DNA of 50,435 nucleotides from Bacteroidales bacterium (GTDB lineage Bacteria; Bacteroidota; Bacteroidia; Bacteroidales; Bacteroidaceae). The notes beneath the pieces are model-generated. The model searched no databases, was not told the DNA's origin, and saw only the letters and a program-made list of their open reading frames with translations. A program made the translations under genes and the position numbers. Where the stretch lies: contig JAUNKN010000010.1 in assembly GCA_030532685.1 (NCBI GenBank), positions 1-50,435 on the forward strand. The letters run 5' to 3'. Numbering within the stretch: the first letter of the stretch is position 1; each line of letters opens with the position of its first letter. Below are positions 8,644 through 16,629 of this stretch, piece by piece.

Positions 8644-9237
8644 ATGGCAAGATATACAGGTCCTAAGGTTCGTCTTTCTCGCAAGTTTGGTGAAGACATC
8701 TTTGGCAATACTACAAAGCGCATGAACGGTCGCAATCAGAACGTGCGTCGTCGCAAGACTTCTGAATACGGCATCATGCTGGCTGAGAAGCAAAAGGCCA
8801 AGTTCACCTATGGTGTGCTCGAGAAGCAGTTCCGCAACCTCTTTAACAAGGCTGCTGCTGCCAGCGGTATCACTGGTGAACTCTTGCTGCAAGCGTTGGA
8901 GTGCCGTCTTGACAATGTGGTTTATCGTCTTGGCATCGCTCCTACTCGTGCCGCAGCTCGTCAGCTTGTTAACCACAAGCACATCACTGTAGATGGTCGT
9001 GTGGTGAACATTGCTTCTTTTAGCGTTAAGCCCGGTCAAATCGTTGCAGTTCGTGAGAAGTCTAAGTCGCTCGAGGTTGTAGCTGATGCACTTGCTGGTT
9101 TCAATCATTCTAAGTATCCTTGGATTGAGTGGGACGAGGCCACAAAGTCTGGTAAGCTTCTTCATAAGCCCGAACGAGCTGACATCCCTGAGAACATCAA
9201 GGAACAGCTGATTGTCGAGCTCTACTCTAAGAACTAA
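8644..9237 (+). CDS. rpsD: 30S ribosomal protein S4
   Basis: 197 residues, slightly shorter than the 200-206 usual elsewhere. The S4 RNA-binding domain is visible around residues 90-150 ([30 protein letters not shown]). There is no zinc-binding Cys cluster at the N-terminus. S4 initiates 30S assembly and in E. coli represses the alpha operon. A 39-bp gap separates it from rpsK and 18 bp from rpoA. Confidence 0.98.
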   Translation: MARYTGPKVRLSRKFGEDIFGNTTKRMNGRNQNVRRRKTSEYGIMLAEKQKAKFTYGVLEKQFRNLFNKAAAASGITGELLLQALECRLDNVVYRLGIAPTRAAARQLVNHKHITVDGRVVNIASFSVKPGQIVAVREKSKSLEVVADALAGFNHSKYPWIEWDEATKSGKLLHKPERADIPENIKEQLIVELYSKN

Positions 9238-9255
9238 TATATAATACGATTTTTC

Positions 9256-10248
9256 ATGGCGATATTAGCATTCCAAAAACCCGACAAAGTGGTGATGGTC
9301 GAAAGCGATGCTCAGCACGGAGTTTTCGAATTCCGTCCGCTCGAGACCGGTTTCGGTACCACTGTCGGCAATGCTCTACGTCGCATCCTCCTCTCTTCGC
9401 TCGAAGGTTTCGCCATCTGTGCCATCAAAATTGATGGAGTAGAGCACGAATTTGCTTCGGTGCCTGGTGTGAAGGAAGACGTAACCAACATCATTCTCAA
9501 GTTGAAGCAAGTGCGCTTCAAACAGATAGTAGAAGAATTCGAGACTGAGAAGGCGAGTATCACCATCTCGAACTCCACCGAGTTCAAAGCGGGTGACATT
9601 GGCAAGCAGCTGTCTGGTTTTGAAGTTCTCAATCCCGACCTGACTATCTGTCACTTGGATTCCAAAGCCTCTATGACGATTGAAGTTACAATCAACAAGG
9701 GCCGCGGATATGTTCCCGCTGATGAAAATCGCGAGTTCGCCACCGATGTGAACACAATTCCCATCGATTCTATTTACACCCCTATCCGTAATGTCAAGTA
9801 CGCTGTCGAACCCTTCCGCGTAGAGCAGAAGACCGACTACGACAAGCTCGTGCTCGACGTCACTACGGACGGTTCCATACTACCGAAGGATGCCTTGAAA
9901 GAGGCGGCCAAAATCCTCATTTATCACTTCATGCTCTTCTCCGACGAGAAGATTACGGTAGACGATTCTGCCGATAGTGATAACGAAGAGTTTGACGAAG
10001 AAGTTCTTCACATGCGTCAATTGCTCAAGACAAAGCTCGTCGACATGAACCTCTCGGTTCGCGCTCTCAACTGCTTGAAAGCGGCTGATGTAGAAACGTT
10101 GGGCGATTTGGTGCAGTACAACAAGAACGACCTCCTCAAGTTCCGCAACTTCGGAAGGAAATCGCTCACGGAGCTTGATGATTTGCTCGAGAGTCTGAAT
10201 CTATCGTTTGGAACTGATATTTCAAAATTCAAATTGGACAAGGACTAA
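9256..10248 (+). CDS. rpoA: RNA polymerase subunit alpha
   Basis: 330 residues. The N-terminal dimerisation domain covers roughly residues 15-235, including [19 protein letters not shown], the conserved assembly helix. An acidic linker ([14 protein letters not shown], about 234-247) joins it to the C-terminal domain (about 255-330), which has the helix-hairpin-helix motifs used for UP-element and activator contacts. It sits in the usual place between rpsD and rplQ. Confidence 0.98.
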   Translation: MAILAFQKPDKVVMVESDAQHGVFEFRPLETGFGTTVGNALRRILLSSLEGFAICAIKIDGVEHEFASVPGVKEDVTNIILKLKQVRFKQIVEEFETEKASITISNSTEFKAGDIGKQLSGFEVLNPDLTICHLDSKASMTIEVTINKGRGYVPADENREFATDVNTIPIDSIYTPIRNVKYAVEPFRVEQKTDYDKLVLDVTTDGSILPKDALKEAAKILIYHFMLFSDEKITVDDSADSDNEEFDEEVLHMRQLLKTKLVDMNLSVRALNCLKAADVETLGDLVQYNKNDLLKFRNFGRKSLTELDDLLESLNLSFGTDISKFKLDKD

Positions 10249-10306
10249 CCTACAGTGATCTACTGTAATGGAAAGTCAACTATCCCATTAACATCCAAGT
10301 ACAACA

Positions 10307-10756
10307 ATGAGACACAATAAGAAATTCAACCATCTCAGTCGTACTGCTTCTCACCGTGCTGCTATGCTTGCTAACATGGCAGTGTCGTTGATCAAGCACA
10401 AAAGAATCACTACGACTGTCGCTAAGGCCAAGGCACTGAAGAAGTACGTTGAGCCCCTTATCACTAAGTGCAAGCAGGACACTACTAACAGCCGTCGTGT
10501 CGTGTTCTCTTACCTCAAGGATAAGTACGCTGTAACCGAGCTCTTCCAAGAAATCAGCCAGAAGGTGGGCGATCGCCCTGGTGGCTACACCCGCATCATC
10601 AAGACGGGTTTCCGTGCTCAGGACGCAGCTGCGATGTGCTTCATCGAGTTGGTTGACTACAACGAGCATATGGCTAAGACCGAGAAGAAGGCTAAGCGCA
10701 CTCGTCGCTCGAAGAAGACTGCTGAAGCTCCCGCAGCAGAAACTGCCGCAGAATAA
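10307..10756 (+). CDS. rplQ: 50S ribosomal protein L17 with acidic/basic tail
   Basis: 149 residues. The first ~120 are the L17 core, starting [20 protein letters not shown], with the conserved [17 protein letters not shown] segment. The last ~28 residues are a low-complexity Lys- then Ala/Glu-rich tail, longer than in E. coli L17 (127 residues) but common in Bacteroidota. It is the last gene of the operon; a strong terminator follows 25 bp after the stop. Confidence 0.97.
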   Translation: MRHNKKFNHLSRTASHRAAMLANMAVSLIKHKRITTTVAKAKALKKYVEPLITKCKQDTTNSRRVVFSYLKDKYAVTELFQEISQKVGDRPGGYTRIIKTGFRAQDAAAMCFIELVDYNEHMAKTEKKAKRTRRSKKTAEAPAAETAAE

Positions 10757-10780
10757 ACACCAACCATACATTGCCAAAAA

Positions 10781-10825
10781 GGAAGGCCGTGTCAAAATAA
10801 AGATTTTGACACGGCCTCCTTATTA
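10781..10825 (+). terminator. Rho-independent terminator of the ribosomal operon
   Basis: A perfect 14-bp stem, GGCCGTGTCAAAAT (10785-10798) with its complement at 10803-10816, closed by an AAAG loop. It begins 24-28 bp after the rplQ stop and ends in TCCTTATTA. The opposite strand has a run of T after the stem, so it may also stop transcription from the other side. The stem core resembles the terminators at 34561 and 50252. Confidence 0.85.
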
Positions 10826-11027
10826 GTAGATGAATCTCCTTTATTGAGACTGTTGCATAATACGGCACTCACTGCGTTATTTTCGACTCTCGGGCTTTAG
10901 GCATTTATAGAAGTAAACTCCTCGCGCTCTCGGTCTCAATGCCTTGTGATTATCGCACTCTGTAAAGTCTCGCAAAATGACAAGCTAAACTTGTCATTTT
11001 TGAGACTGTGCAACGGTCTCCTATTGA
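10822..11027. other. Convergent intergenic region with two hairpins
   Basis: About 200 bp between rplQ and the convergent flavin reductase, with no gene. AAAATGACAAG (10974-10984) and its complement (10990-11000) form an 11-bp stem with a CTAAA loop. It is followed directly by a GAGAC/GTCTC stem (11002-11006 with 11016-11020). In the minus direction these lie just after the reductase stop and can act as its terminator. A GAGACTGTTGCA at about 10846 is nearly repeated as GAGACTGTGCAA at 11002, so the spacer may come from a small duplication. Confidence 0.5.
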
Positions 11028-11558
11028 TTATAGGGAATTACGCCATAAAGCAACTTGTTCACGGAGTTCTTGATCTGCTTTAGGATCTGTAATCTTTCCC
11101 GCAGATAAGTCAAAATTCTCTCCGAAACTGGGAAGAGTGAATTTTCCTACGATGTTGCCACCAAACCAAGGAAAAGTATTGGAAGCGAGCTCGAATACAG
11201 AAAGACCTCCTCTCTGACCGGGAGATGTGCTCATCAGCAGCATAGGCTTGTTGCCGAATACATTCATGTCGATGCGAGATGTCCAGTCGTACAAGTTTTT
11301 GAAGGCTGTGCTAAATGCACCGTTGTGTTCTGCGAGAGAGCAAGCAATGGCATCGGCTTCGTTTAGTTTCTGTTTGAAGAGTTTCGCAGGTGCAGGCACC
11401 CCTTCTTCATTACGTTCGATAGAGTATATAGGCATCTCATAGTCGTTGAGGTCTACCCACTCGATTTCGATTCCTTCTGCAAGGCTCAGTGCATATCCGA
11501 GCAGAGCCTTGTTGATTGAGTTGCGAGAATTTGTTCCCGCAAAGGCTAATACTTTCAT
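11028..11558 (-). CDS. NADPH-dependent FMN reductase family protein
   Basis: 176 residues of the flavodoxin-like FMN_red family. The N-terminal MKVLAFAGTNSRNSINKALL holds the FMN phosphate loop (GTNSRNS, residues 8-14). The later SLAEHNGAFSTAFKNLYDW (about residues 74-92) is the second flavin-binding block. Such proteins reduce FMN, quinones or chromate with NAD(P)H; the physiological substrate here is unknown. The gene starts 4 bp after the pirin stop on the same strand, so the two form an operon, plausibly for redox stress. Confidence 0.9.
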   Translation of the reverse strand: MKVLAFAGTNSRNSINKALLGYALSLAEGIEIEWVDLNDYEMPIYSIERNEEGVPAPAKLFKQKLNEADAIACSLAEHNGAFSTAFKNLYDWTSRIDMNVFGNKPMLLMSTSPGQRGGLSVFELASNTFPWFGGNIVGKFTLPSFGENFDLSAGKITDPKADQELREQVALWRNSL

Positions 11559-11562
11559 TTTC

Positions 11563-12297
11563 TTATCGTTTAAATAAATAATTAGGTAATTCCATTGGAA
11601 CGTCCATTACAAGAACGATTGCATCCTTTGAAGCGTTTACTACTACTTCATCTGTTTCCCATACGCCCAAGCCGTCGCTAAGCCCTAGGGTTTGACCTGC
11701 TATTTCTATGCTACCATTGAGAACGAAGAAATAAGCACCATTTCCTTTTTTCTTGATGGAGTAAGAAGTCTTGGTGTTCTCTGAGAACTCTCCCCAGCTG
11801 AACCAAGCGTCTTGGTGTATCCATACCCCTTGATCATCTTGTTTAGGAGATAGTATTTGTTGGAATTCATTCTTCTTGAGAAATTGAGCAATAGGCTCTT
11901 GTTGATAACGAGGCTTAACTCCTCTTTCTCGTGAGAACACCCAAATTTGCAGGAAATGTACCAGCTCGCTATCAGAAGCGTTGAATTCACTGTGAGTTAC
12001 ACCTGTTCCTGCCGACATTACTTGGATTTCTCCACGTTTGATGATACTTCCATTACCCATACTATCCTTGTGTTCTAAGGCGCCAGATAGAGGTATTGAG
12101 ATAATTTCCATATCTTTGTGTGGGTGAGTACCAAATCCCTCTCCACCTTTTACTCGGTCTTCATTGATCACTCTTAGGACACCGAAGTTTACACGTTCGG
12201 GATTGTAATAGTCTGCAAAACTGAAACTATGAAAGCTTTTTAGCCAACCGTGGTTGGCAACACCTCTGGTGTCTGCTTTATGAAATACTGTTTTCAT
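11563..12297 (-). CDS. Pirin family protein
   Basis: 244 residues of the bicupin pirin family. The metal site is intact: H58 and H60 in GTHPHKD, and H102 and E104 in VTHSEF. Bacterial pirins often have quercetin 2,3-dioxygenase activity or bind metabolic enzymes as regulators; the in vivo role is uncertain. It is the first gene of a two-gene operon with the FMN reductase. I see no exact Bacteroidota promoter immediately upstream. Confidence 0.93.
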   Translation of the reverse strand: MKTVFHKADTRGVANHGWLKSFHSFSFADYYNPERVNFGVLRVINEDRVKGGEGFGTHPHKDMEIISIPLSGALEHKDSMGNGSIIKRGEIQVMSAGTGVTHSEFNASDSELVHFLQIWVFSRERGVKPRYQQEPIAQFLKKNEFQQILSPKQDDQGVWIHQDAWFSWGEFSENTKTSYSIKKKGNGAYFFVLNGSIEIAGQTLGLSDGLGVWETDEVVVNASKDAIVLVMDVPMELPNYLFKR

Positions 12298-12558
12298 GTC
12301 TGTTTAATTTTAGTGCAATTATATCTATACTTATCATCTTGGTATAATAGAGATATCCATAGTAGGGATGTTTATAGCTAATGAGATTGAGTAGACCATA
12401 GGCCGCCCCTCTTTTCATTTCCAGAAAAAGTTGGTTTATACTCTATTTGAATAGCCTTCGACACATCGGATGTTTTTCTCACTAAGTTCTGTTCATTATG
12501 TGGGGGCTAGTGATTTCATCTACCAATGGATAGACAAAGTCCCCTCACCAGCAAATAT
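12298..12558. other. Non-coding region upstream of pirin
   Basis: AT-rich, about 260 bp, between the pirin start and the MITE-like element. No frame is convincing on either strand. A CAAATATA (12552-12559, which is TATATTTG on the minus strand) fits the -10-type box but lies 255 bp from the pirin start and has no matching upstream TTTG, so I do not call it a promoter. Confidence 0.4.
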
Positions 12559-12798
12559 ATTTTGAAATATTGCTGTCCGGTAAAAAAATAAGACAGCTTC
12601 AAAACTTATTGTTATAGAGCAGCTTACAAGGAAAAACGAAATAGGGGGCTTGTATTTTTCCATGCTATCATTTCTAACATTGTCAAGCGACTTTTCTGTT
12701 CGTAATGCCCCTTAGAAGGCTGATTTTGCGAAAAATGAAAGATTTTACCCCCAAATCTCTAACCTCTTAAACTTTACCGGACAGCAATAATTTTGAAA
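12559..12798. mobile_element. MITE-like element, 222 bp, with 17-bp TIRs and 9-bp target duplication
   Basis: The element occupies 12568-12789. Its left end TATTGCTGTCCGGTAAA (12568-12584) is a perfect reverse complement of the right end (12773-12789). It is flanked on both sides by the direct repeat ATTTTGAAA (12559-12567 and 12790-12798), which is what a cut-and-paste insertion with a 9-bp duplication leaves. There is no coding frame inside, so it needs a transposase in trans. The parent family is not identified. The same ends occur in a 50-bp mini-copy at 13992. Confidence 0.88.
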
Positions 12799-13234
12799 AA
12801 TACATTCTCAATGTGCTGAATTCCTATGTATACAAAAATAGAAAAGCACTTTGTCTTACCCGAGTTCAGAATGCACTTGAAATTTGTGCTCTTGTCAGAT
12901 AGTCTATGTTTTGCAAACACTACCTTCTCGCACATATTATAAAAACATATCTAGGAACTTGGTGCTTGTGTTGTTTGCAGACCTTCGGGCGCTCTGCTTT
13001 CTAAACAATCCTGCCTTTGTTTATTGGTCGTTGTTATGGACGACTGAAAAAGATAGTGTTTTTTCAGCAAGTAATGGTTGAGAAATATATGTGCGGTGAT
13101 AGCATGCAACGTGTTGCATCTCTAAAATAGTCCGCTGCAAAGGTAATTTGTGGAGAAAGGCGAAATTTTCTCCGTTTTTTCTGTATAGGGTTACGCTACT
13201 AGTGTTAGTGTAGAGTCAACCAGCAAGTGCAAAA
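12799..13234. other. Non-coding spacer between MITE and IS30 remnant
   Basis: About 435 bp without a convincing gene; a 65-codon plus frame at 12884-13081 has no recognisable product. It contains a perfect palindrome ATGCAACGTGTTGCAT-type sequence (arms 13104-13110 and 13113-13119, GT centre) and CAAAGGTA at 13138-13145, a -10-like box for the minus strand with no gene to serve. The stretch just after the transposase stop probably holds the IS end, but I could not define its inverted repeat. Confidence 0.4.
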
Positions 13235-13985
13235 TTATGATATTCTTTTGTAGAACTCAGATTTAGGTATTTCAAAATCTAGTTTTTGTCTTGGTCTTCT
13301 GTTTATTTTCTTCTGTATTTGTGCAGTTCTTTTATTAGTATAGTCATCAAAGTTCGCATGCTTGGGGATGTACTGCCTGATGAGTTTGTTTGTGTTCTCA
13401 ATAGCTCCTTTCTGCCATGATGAGTAGGGGTCGGCAAAGTAAATGATAGCTCCTAATGTTTTTGTGATTTCTTTATGAGCTGCAAAGTCAGACTCATTAT
13501 CTGTCGTTATGGTCTTGATGTTTTTCTTGTAGGGTGAGAGCAATCTGTGCACCTCTTTGGCCAATGGCTCAGATTTCTTTCCATGGCGTAGTTTGGTCAT
13601 AAAAAGTATATTGGTGGAGCGCTCCACGATGGTTAAGATAGCGTGATGATAAGGGGCTACGATGAGGTCCATCCGCTTGCACGGGGTGTTGGTGGATGCT
13701 GGCTCTATCGGCGATGGGGAATGTTTTGTATTTGGGGCGATAGCGATATTTGAGCTTGTGACGGGTGTGGTTAGCCAGCTGGCCTGTCTTGACAGCGTGT
13801 ATGATATTGCAGATGCTTTGGTGGGAAACACTGATACCCTCTTTCTTTAATACTCCCGATATTTGACGCGGAGACCCATCCTCCTCCAAGATGATTTGTT
13901 TGACTCTCCATCCCCATTCAGGAGCAAGGCTAGCATTCCTCACCGTGTGCTTGCGACGTGCCATGGCTTCTCGTGGCCCTTAAAC
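13235..13985 (-). pseudogene. IS30-family transposase, frameshifted and 5'-truncated
   Basis: Two overlapping minus-strand frames cover one transposase. Frame A (13964 down to about 13690) holds ILEEDGSPRQISGVLKKEG and SHQSICNIIHA, the second helix-turn-helix region. Frame B (about 13690 to 13235) carries the DDE domain: RMDLIVAP with the first Asp, TTDNESDF with the second, and SWQKGAIENTNKLIRQYIP with the catalytic Glu. A frameshift joins them near 13690. Above 13964 the frame reads GPREA and hits a stop, and the N-terminal third of an IS30 transposase is missing. The break coincides with the 50-bp inverted-repeat element at 13992. Confidence 0.88.
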
Positions 13986-13991
13986 CAATAT

Positions 13992-14041
13992 TATTGCTGT
14001 CCGGTAAAATTCAAAACCGCATATTTTTCCGGACAGCAATA
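13992..14041. mobile_element. 50-bp mini inverted-repeat element (same ends as the MITE at 12568)
   Basis: Left end TATTGCTGTCCGGTAAA (13992-14008) is identical to the MITE left end. The right end, read inward on the minus strand, is TATTGCTGTCCGGAAAAA (14024-14041), which matches for the first 13 bases. Only about 15 bp lie between. I see no target duplication: flanks are CCAATAT and ACTTCGAG. It may be an internal-deletion derivative, or one end of a larger disrupted element whose other end is at 12568. It marks the truncated 5' side of the IS30 transposase. Confidence 0.7.
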
Positions 14042-14112
14042 ACTTCGAGAAAGGAGCCATTACCGTGGCTTCTTGTTAGGAGGGGAGAAGATTGGGAAGT
14101 AGAGAGAAAAAG

Positions 14113-14160
14113 AAGAGCGGTGGCGAAACCATTTTGAGTTTCGCCACCGCTCTTGTGATG
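14113..14160 (-). terminator. Terminator after thrA
   Basis: A perfect 16-bp stem (14113-14128 with 14139-14154) with a 10-nt loop, 28 bp after the thrA stop. On the minus strand it is followed by CTTTTTCTCTCT, so it should end transcription of the GHL10-thrA unit. It also isolates thrA from the mobile-element scar. Confidence 0.85.
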
Positions 14161-14181
14161 GGAGGGGAAGCCGTGGAGGGA

Positions 14182-16608
14182 TTAGATGTTGGCCACGCGC
14201 ATGATGTCGGCAAAGACCCCTGCGGCCGTTACGGCGGCTCCTGCGCCATAGCCCTGAATGAGCATGGGAGCATCGTAGCGCTCGGTGGTGAGGCAAACGA
14301 TGTTGTTGGAGCCATCTAGGTCGTAGAGGGGATGGCCTTGTGGGATTTCCTTCAAGCCGACACTGCCTTTTCCTTCGTTCCACTCGGCTACAAAGCGCCA
14401 GCGCTTGCCCTCGGCCGCGAGGCGTTGGCGTTCGGCCTCAAATTGGGCATCGAGCGTGGGGAGTTTCGCCCAAAAATCATCGAGCGAACCTTGGAACATG
14501 TCTTGGGGGAGAAATAAGCGGGCTTCGATGTCACTCGTGTCTACGCGGTAGCCACTTTCGCGTGCCAAGATGGTGATTTTACGCACCACATCCATTCCGT
14601 TCAGGTCGAGGCGAGGGTCGGGTTCGCTGTAACCATTGGCTTGGGCCAAACGAACGACCTCGGAGAGTGGCGTTTCGGCCGAGAGAGTGTTGAACACATA
14701 GTTGAGCGTGCCTGATAAGACGGCTTCGATGCCCACTACGCGGTCGCCCGAAGCGACGAGTTCGCCGATGGTATTGATGATGGGGAGGCCTGCACCCACG
14801 TTGGTTTCGTAGAGAAACTTTACACCTCGTTCGCGCGCTAAGTTTTTGAGTTGGCGATAGTCTTCGTAGGCGCTCGAAGCGGCTATTTTGTTGGCCGTCA
14901 CGATGTTTACGTTGCTATCGAGCAGGGTGGGGTAGAGGGCCGCTACCTCGGCCGAAGCTGTGCAATCGACAAAGACGGAGTTGAAGATGTTCATCTCTTG
15001 GATGGCCTTGACCAACTCTTGGATGCCTCCTACCGTGTGGCTGTTGGACAGTTCGTTCTGCCATTGTGCGGCATCTATGCCTTCGCGGCGGTAGATGGCT
15101 TTGCTGCGTCCGCTAATGCCGACTAGGTTGAGGCGCAGGCCACGTTGGCGCAGGAGTTTTTCGCGTTGCGTGGCGAGTTGGTGCAGTAGTTGGCTGCCTA
15201 CGGTACCAGTGCCACAGAGGAAGATATTGAGTTCCTCGAAGTCCCCCAGGAAGAAACTGTCGTGCAGTACATTGAGTGCTTTCTGCAAATGAGGACGCTC
15301 CACGACAAAACTCACACTCATTTCCAAGGCTCCCAAGGCTACGCTGCACACACCGATACCATTGCGGCCGAGCACAGAGAAGAGTTTGCCGATAGTGCCT
15401 GTATGGTAGCGCATGTTTTCGCCCACTACGGCGATGGCCGAGAGGCCCGTGCGCATTTGGGTGGCATTCATCGCCCCCTCTTCGATTTCGGCTGCAAACT
15501 CCCGATTGAGCACCTCGCAGGCACGTGGAGCATCGGCGGGAGTCACGCAGAGCGAGGTGGACGTTTCCGAGGCCGACTGGGCAACCATGAACACGCTAAT
15601 CCCTTCCTGCGTAAGGGTCGAGAAGATGCGACGGTTGATACCGATGATACCGACCATGGACATACCGCTGACGGTGACGATGGCCGTGTCGTTGATGGAG
15701 GAGATGCCGCGAATGAGACGTTCACTTTTGGCAGCTTGCTCCGTGATGATGCTGTGCCGCCCCTCGGGATTGAAAGTGTTGCGCACGAGAATGGGGATGC
15801 GCTTGGCACATACGGGGAAAATGGTAGGAGGGTAGACGACTTTTGCACCAAAATTGCAGAGTTCGGTGGCTTCGGTATAGGAAAGCTGGTCGATGGTGAA
15901 GGCCGTGGGAATGACACGCGGGTCGGCCGTGAGGAACCCATCAACATCGGTCCATATTTCCAAGGTGCTGGCATCGAGTGCGGCCGCAATGAGTGCGGCA
16001 GTATAGTCCGAGCCCCCCCGCCCCAAATTGGTGGTGCGCAGGGTGTGGCTGTCGCGAGCGATGAAGCCTCCCATCACCGTGATGGGCGATTGCGTGGCAA
16101 AGGCCTGGCGAATCTGCGTGTTGGTGGCTTCGAAATCGACGATGTGTTTCTCCCCTTGTGGAAGGGTGCGGATGAGCTCGCGCGAATCCATGTGCACCGC
16201 TCCTTCGATCATAGCCGCCACGATGAGCGAGGAGATGCGCTCTCCATAGGCCACGATGGCTTCGGCCGTTTTTTGTGTGAGGTCGTGAATCAAGCTCACG
16301 CCTGTGAGCAAGGTGCCGAGTTCGTCGAAATGCTTATCGACAATGGTGCGCAAGTCGGCCTGCTTCTCCTGGGCCACGACGGCCTCTATCATCTCGTGAT
16401 GCCGTTGTCGCAAAGCGGACAAGGTGTCGCGATGGTCCTGGTCGGTGGCGGTGGCTTGCTTGCCCAAGGCGATGAGTTGGTCGGTCACACCACCGAGGGC
16501 CGAAACGACCACGATGACAGGCTGTTGGCTATGCTCAACGATGCGCTTCACGTTGAGTATGCTGGCTGGAGTACCTACCGAGGTTCCTCCGAATTTGAGT
16601 ACTTTCAT
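14182..16608 (-). CDS. thrA: Bifunctional aspartokinase / homoserine dehydrogenase I
   Basis: 808 residues, the length of E. coli ThrA. It catalyses steps one and three of the aspartate pathway to threonine and methionine. The kinase domain (1 to about 290) starts KFGGTSVG (5-12). Two ACT-type regulatory segments follow (about 310-450). The homoserine dehydrogenase domain begins near residue 460 with the nucleotide motif CGTGTVGSQ and contains the segment SGTLNYVFNTL. The gene starts 21 bp after the exported GHL10 gene. thrB and thrC, which commonly follow thrA, are absent; a terminator follows instead. Confidence 0.97.
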   Translation of the reverse strand: MKVLKFGGTSVGTPASILNVKRIVEHSQQPVIVVVSALGGVTDQLIALGKQATATDQDHRDTLSALRQRHHEMIEAVVAQEKQADLRTIVDKHFDELGTLLTGVSLIHDLTQKTAEAIVAYGERISSLIVAAMIEGAVHMDSRELIRTLPQGEKHIVDFEATNTQIRQAFATQSPITVMGGFIARDSHTLRTTNLGRGGSDYTAALIAAALDASTLEIWTDVDGFLTADPRVIPTAFTIDQLSYTEATELCNFGAKVVYPPTIFPVCAKRIPILVRNTFNPEGRHSIITEQAAKSERLIRGISSINDTAIVTVSGMSMVGIIGINRRIFSTLTQEGISVFMVAQSASETSTSLCVTPADAPRACEVLNREFAAEIEEGAMNATQMRTGLSAIAVVGENMRYHTGTIGKLFSVLGRNGIGVCSVALGALEMSVSFVVERPHLQKALNVLHDSFFLGDFEELNIFLCGTGTVGSQLLHQLATQREKLLRQRGLRLNLVGISGRSKAIYRREGIDAAQWQNELSNSHTVGGIQELVKAIQEMNIFNSVFVDCTASAEVAALYPTLLDSNVNIVTANKIAASSAYEDYRQLKNLARERGVKFLYETNVGAGLPIINTIGELVASGDRVVGIEAVLSGTLNYVFNTLSAETPLSEVVRLAQANGYSEPDPRLDLNGMDVVRKITILARESGYRVDTSDIEARLFLPQDMFQGSLDDFWAKLPTLDAQFEAERQRLAAEGKRWRFVAEWNEGKGSVGLKEIPQGHPLYDLDGSNNIVCLTTERYDAPMLIQGYGAGAAVTAAGVFADIMRVANI

Positions 16609-16629
16609 AGGACGAAGTCTGCTGGAGTA

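Noticed and set aside
12884-13081. 65-codon plus-strand frame in the mobile-element scar
   Set aside because: No signal, domain or promoter; AT-rich composition makes such a frame likely by chance.
13100-13145. Promoter-like CAAAGGTA and a perfect palindrome next to the IS30 remnant
   Set aside because: No gene lies downstream on the minus strand and no TTTG at the right distance, so there is not enough to call a functional promoter.
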